Positions 63,594 to 64,000 of a stretch of DNA of 64,000 nucleotides are shown here, in pieces. The position numbers were made by a program, and so were the translations under genes. Source of the DNA: Alkalibacterium sp. AK22. Lineage in GTDB: Bacteria; Bacillota; Bacilli; Lactobacillales; Carnobacteriaceae_A. The DNA lies in contig NZ_JANL01000015.1 in the NCBI RefSeq assembly GCF_000585255.1, forward strand, positions 62,001 to 126,000, written 5' to 3'. Position 1 is the stretch's first letter; every line of letters starts with the position of its first letter. The notes under the pieces were generated by a model that saw nothing but the letters and a program-made list of their open reading frames with translations, ran no database searches and was not told the origin of the DNA.

Positions 63594-64000
63594 ATGGCGT
63601 TTGATTATGATATGGATTTCGATGCCATCGATTTCAGAGAGCAGCCGGAACTCTACCGAGTGGGTCGGGGAGAGCAGGGAGTGCTGATGGTGGAGCCTTA
63701 CAAGAGTGAGATTCTGCCGTACTGGCGCTTCAAGACACCGGCGATTGCGGAAGAGTCTTCTGAAAAAATTTATCAGCTGTATTTAAACTATAAAGAAGCC
63801 GGGGACTTTGTCGGTATGGACATGTCCCGAAAATTTCTGCAGATGGGTTACACTCGCTCGCGCCGCTATGCGAATTATAAAGGCGGGAAAAAGTATAATG
63901 ACGAAGGGGAAGTCAATCAGAGAGAAATTGACGACGAAAAAGCTCAGTCGGCTGCTATTTTTGAGAAAAAATGGATAGCTGTCCGGGAAGATGAAGACTA
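63594..64000 (+). CDS. DUF4385 family protein (partial, cut by window end)
   Basis: The first 135 codons are present. FDYDMDFDAIDFREQPELYRVGRGEQG-type N-terminus, EPYKSEILPYWRFKTP and DFVGMDMSRKFLQMGYTRSRRYAN match DUF4385, a family of unknown function. ATG follows GGGGAGG. The end lies beyond 64000; relatives are only slightly longer. Confidence 0.88.
   Translation, partial: MAFDYDMDFDAIDFREQPELYRVGRGEQGVLMVEPYKSEILPYWRFKTPAIAEESSEKIYQLYLNYKEAGDFVGMDMSRKFLQMGYTRSRRYANYKGGKKYNDEGEVNQREIDDEKAQSAAIFEKKWIAVREDED

Overview
The window is chromosomal DNA from a low-to-moderate GC Gram-positive bacterium, most likely of the order Lactobacillales and plausibly near Carnobacteriaceae. Supporting signs are the ecfA1-ecfA2-ecfT-truA and rplM-rpsI blocks (contiguous in many Lactobacillales), AGGAGG-type ribosome binding sites, GTG and TTG starts, a class III fructose-1,6-bisphosphatase, a GH4 phospho-glucosidase with its PTS permease, and a BceRS-BceAB module. 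The genus cannot be fixed from sequence alone. No rRNA, tRNA or CRISPR array was seen.

Layout. 1-4350: energy-coupling-factor module ecfA1A2T and truA. 4350-12400: a block between truA and rplM holding an AAC(3)-family acetyltransferase, a TPP riboswitch with the four-gene ykoFEDC thiamine/HMP transporter operon, an array of 51-bp tandem repeats, a YtrA-type GntR regulator with an ABC exporter, and a VOC protein. 12400-13430: rplM-rpsI. 13416-22366: an integrative mobilizable element (IME) inserted at the 3' end of rpsI and bounded by a perfect 16-bp direct repeat. Its leftward arm carries integrase, a putative excisionase, a small gene, a MobT/Rep_trans gene broken into three overlapping frames, a structured origin-like region, a TcpA/FtsK-like coupling protein and a YdcP-like protein. 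Its rightward arm carries an unknown 228-aa protein and a two-gene restriction-modification system of BcgI-like architecture: a nuclease-methylase fusion plus a specificity subunit. There are no conjugation-pore genes.

22400-32750: GNAT acetyltransferase, a lysine-rich 41-aa protein, a YwaF-like membrane protein, ROK kinase, yaaA, and the bceR-bceS-bceA-bceB antimicrobial-peptide sensing and resistance module. 33100-42300: formaldehyde detoxification pair (class III alcohol dehydrogenase and S-formylglutathione hydrolase), an alpha/beta hydrolase, nitroreductase, an alpha-glucoside PTS/GH4 operon with a convergent RpiR regulator, and glycerate kinase. 42380-42570: a second, unrelated tandem repeat (52 bp) beside a gene fragment. 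43000-50000: membrane proteins, a DhaL-DegV fusion, an NAD-dependent epimerase-like protein and malic enzyme. 50300-57000: fbp, an ABC-2 exporter, and a MarR/ring-cleaving dioxygenase/FMN reductase set resembling the quinone-stress mhq system. 57000-64000: a DASS anion symporter, an iron-type alcohol dehydrogenase, a BASS-family transporter whose leader shows mutually exclusive antiterminator and terminator hairpins (candidate riboswitch), two lipoproteins (one decayed), DUF4336 and DUF4385 (cut by the window edge).

The best candidates for something new are the unidentified structured leader of the BASS transporter, the compact IME with its broken relaxase and three-gene cargo, and the frame-preserving 51-bp repeat array behind ykoC.
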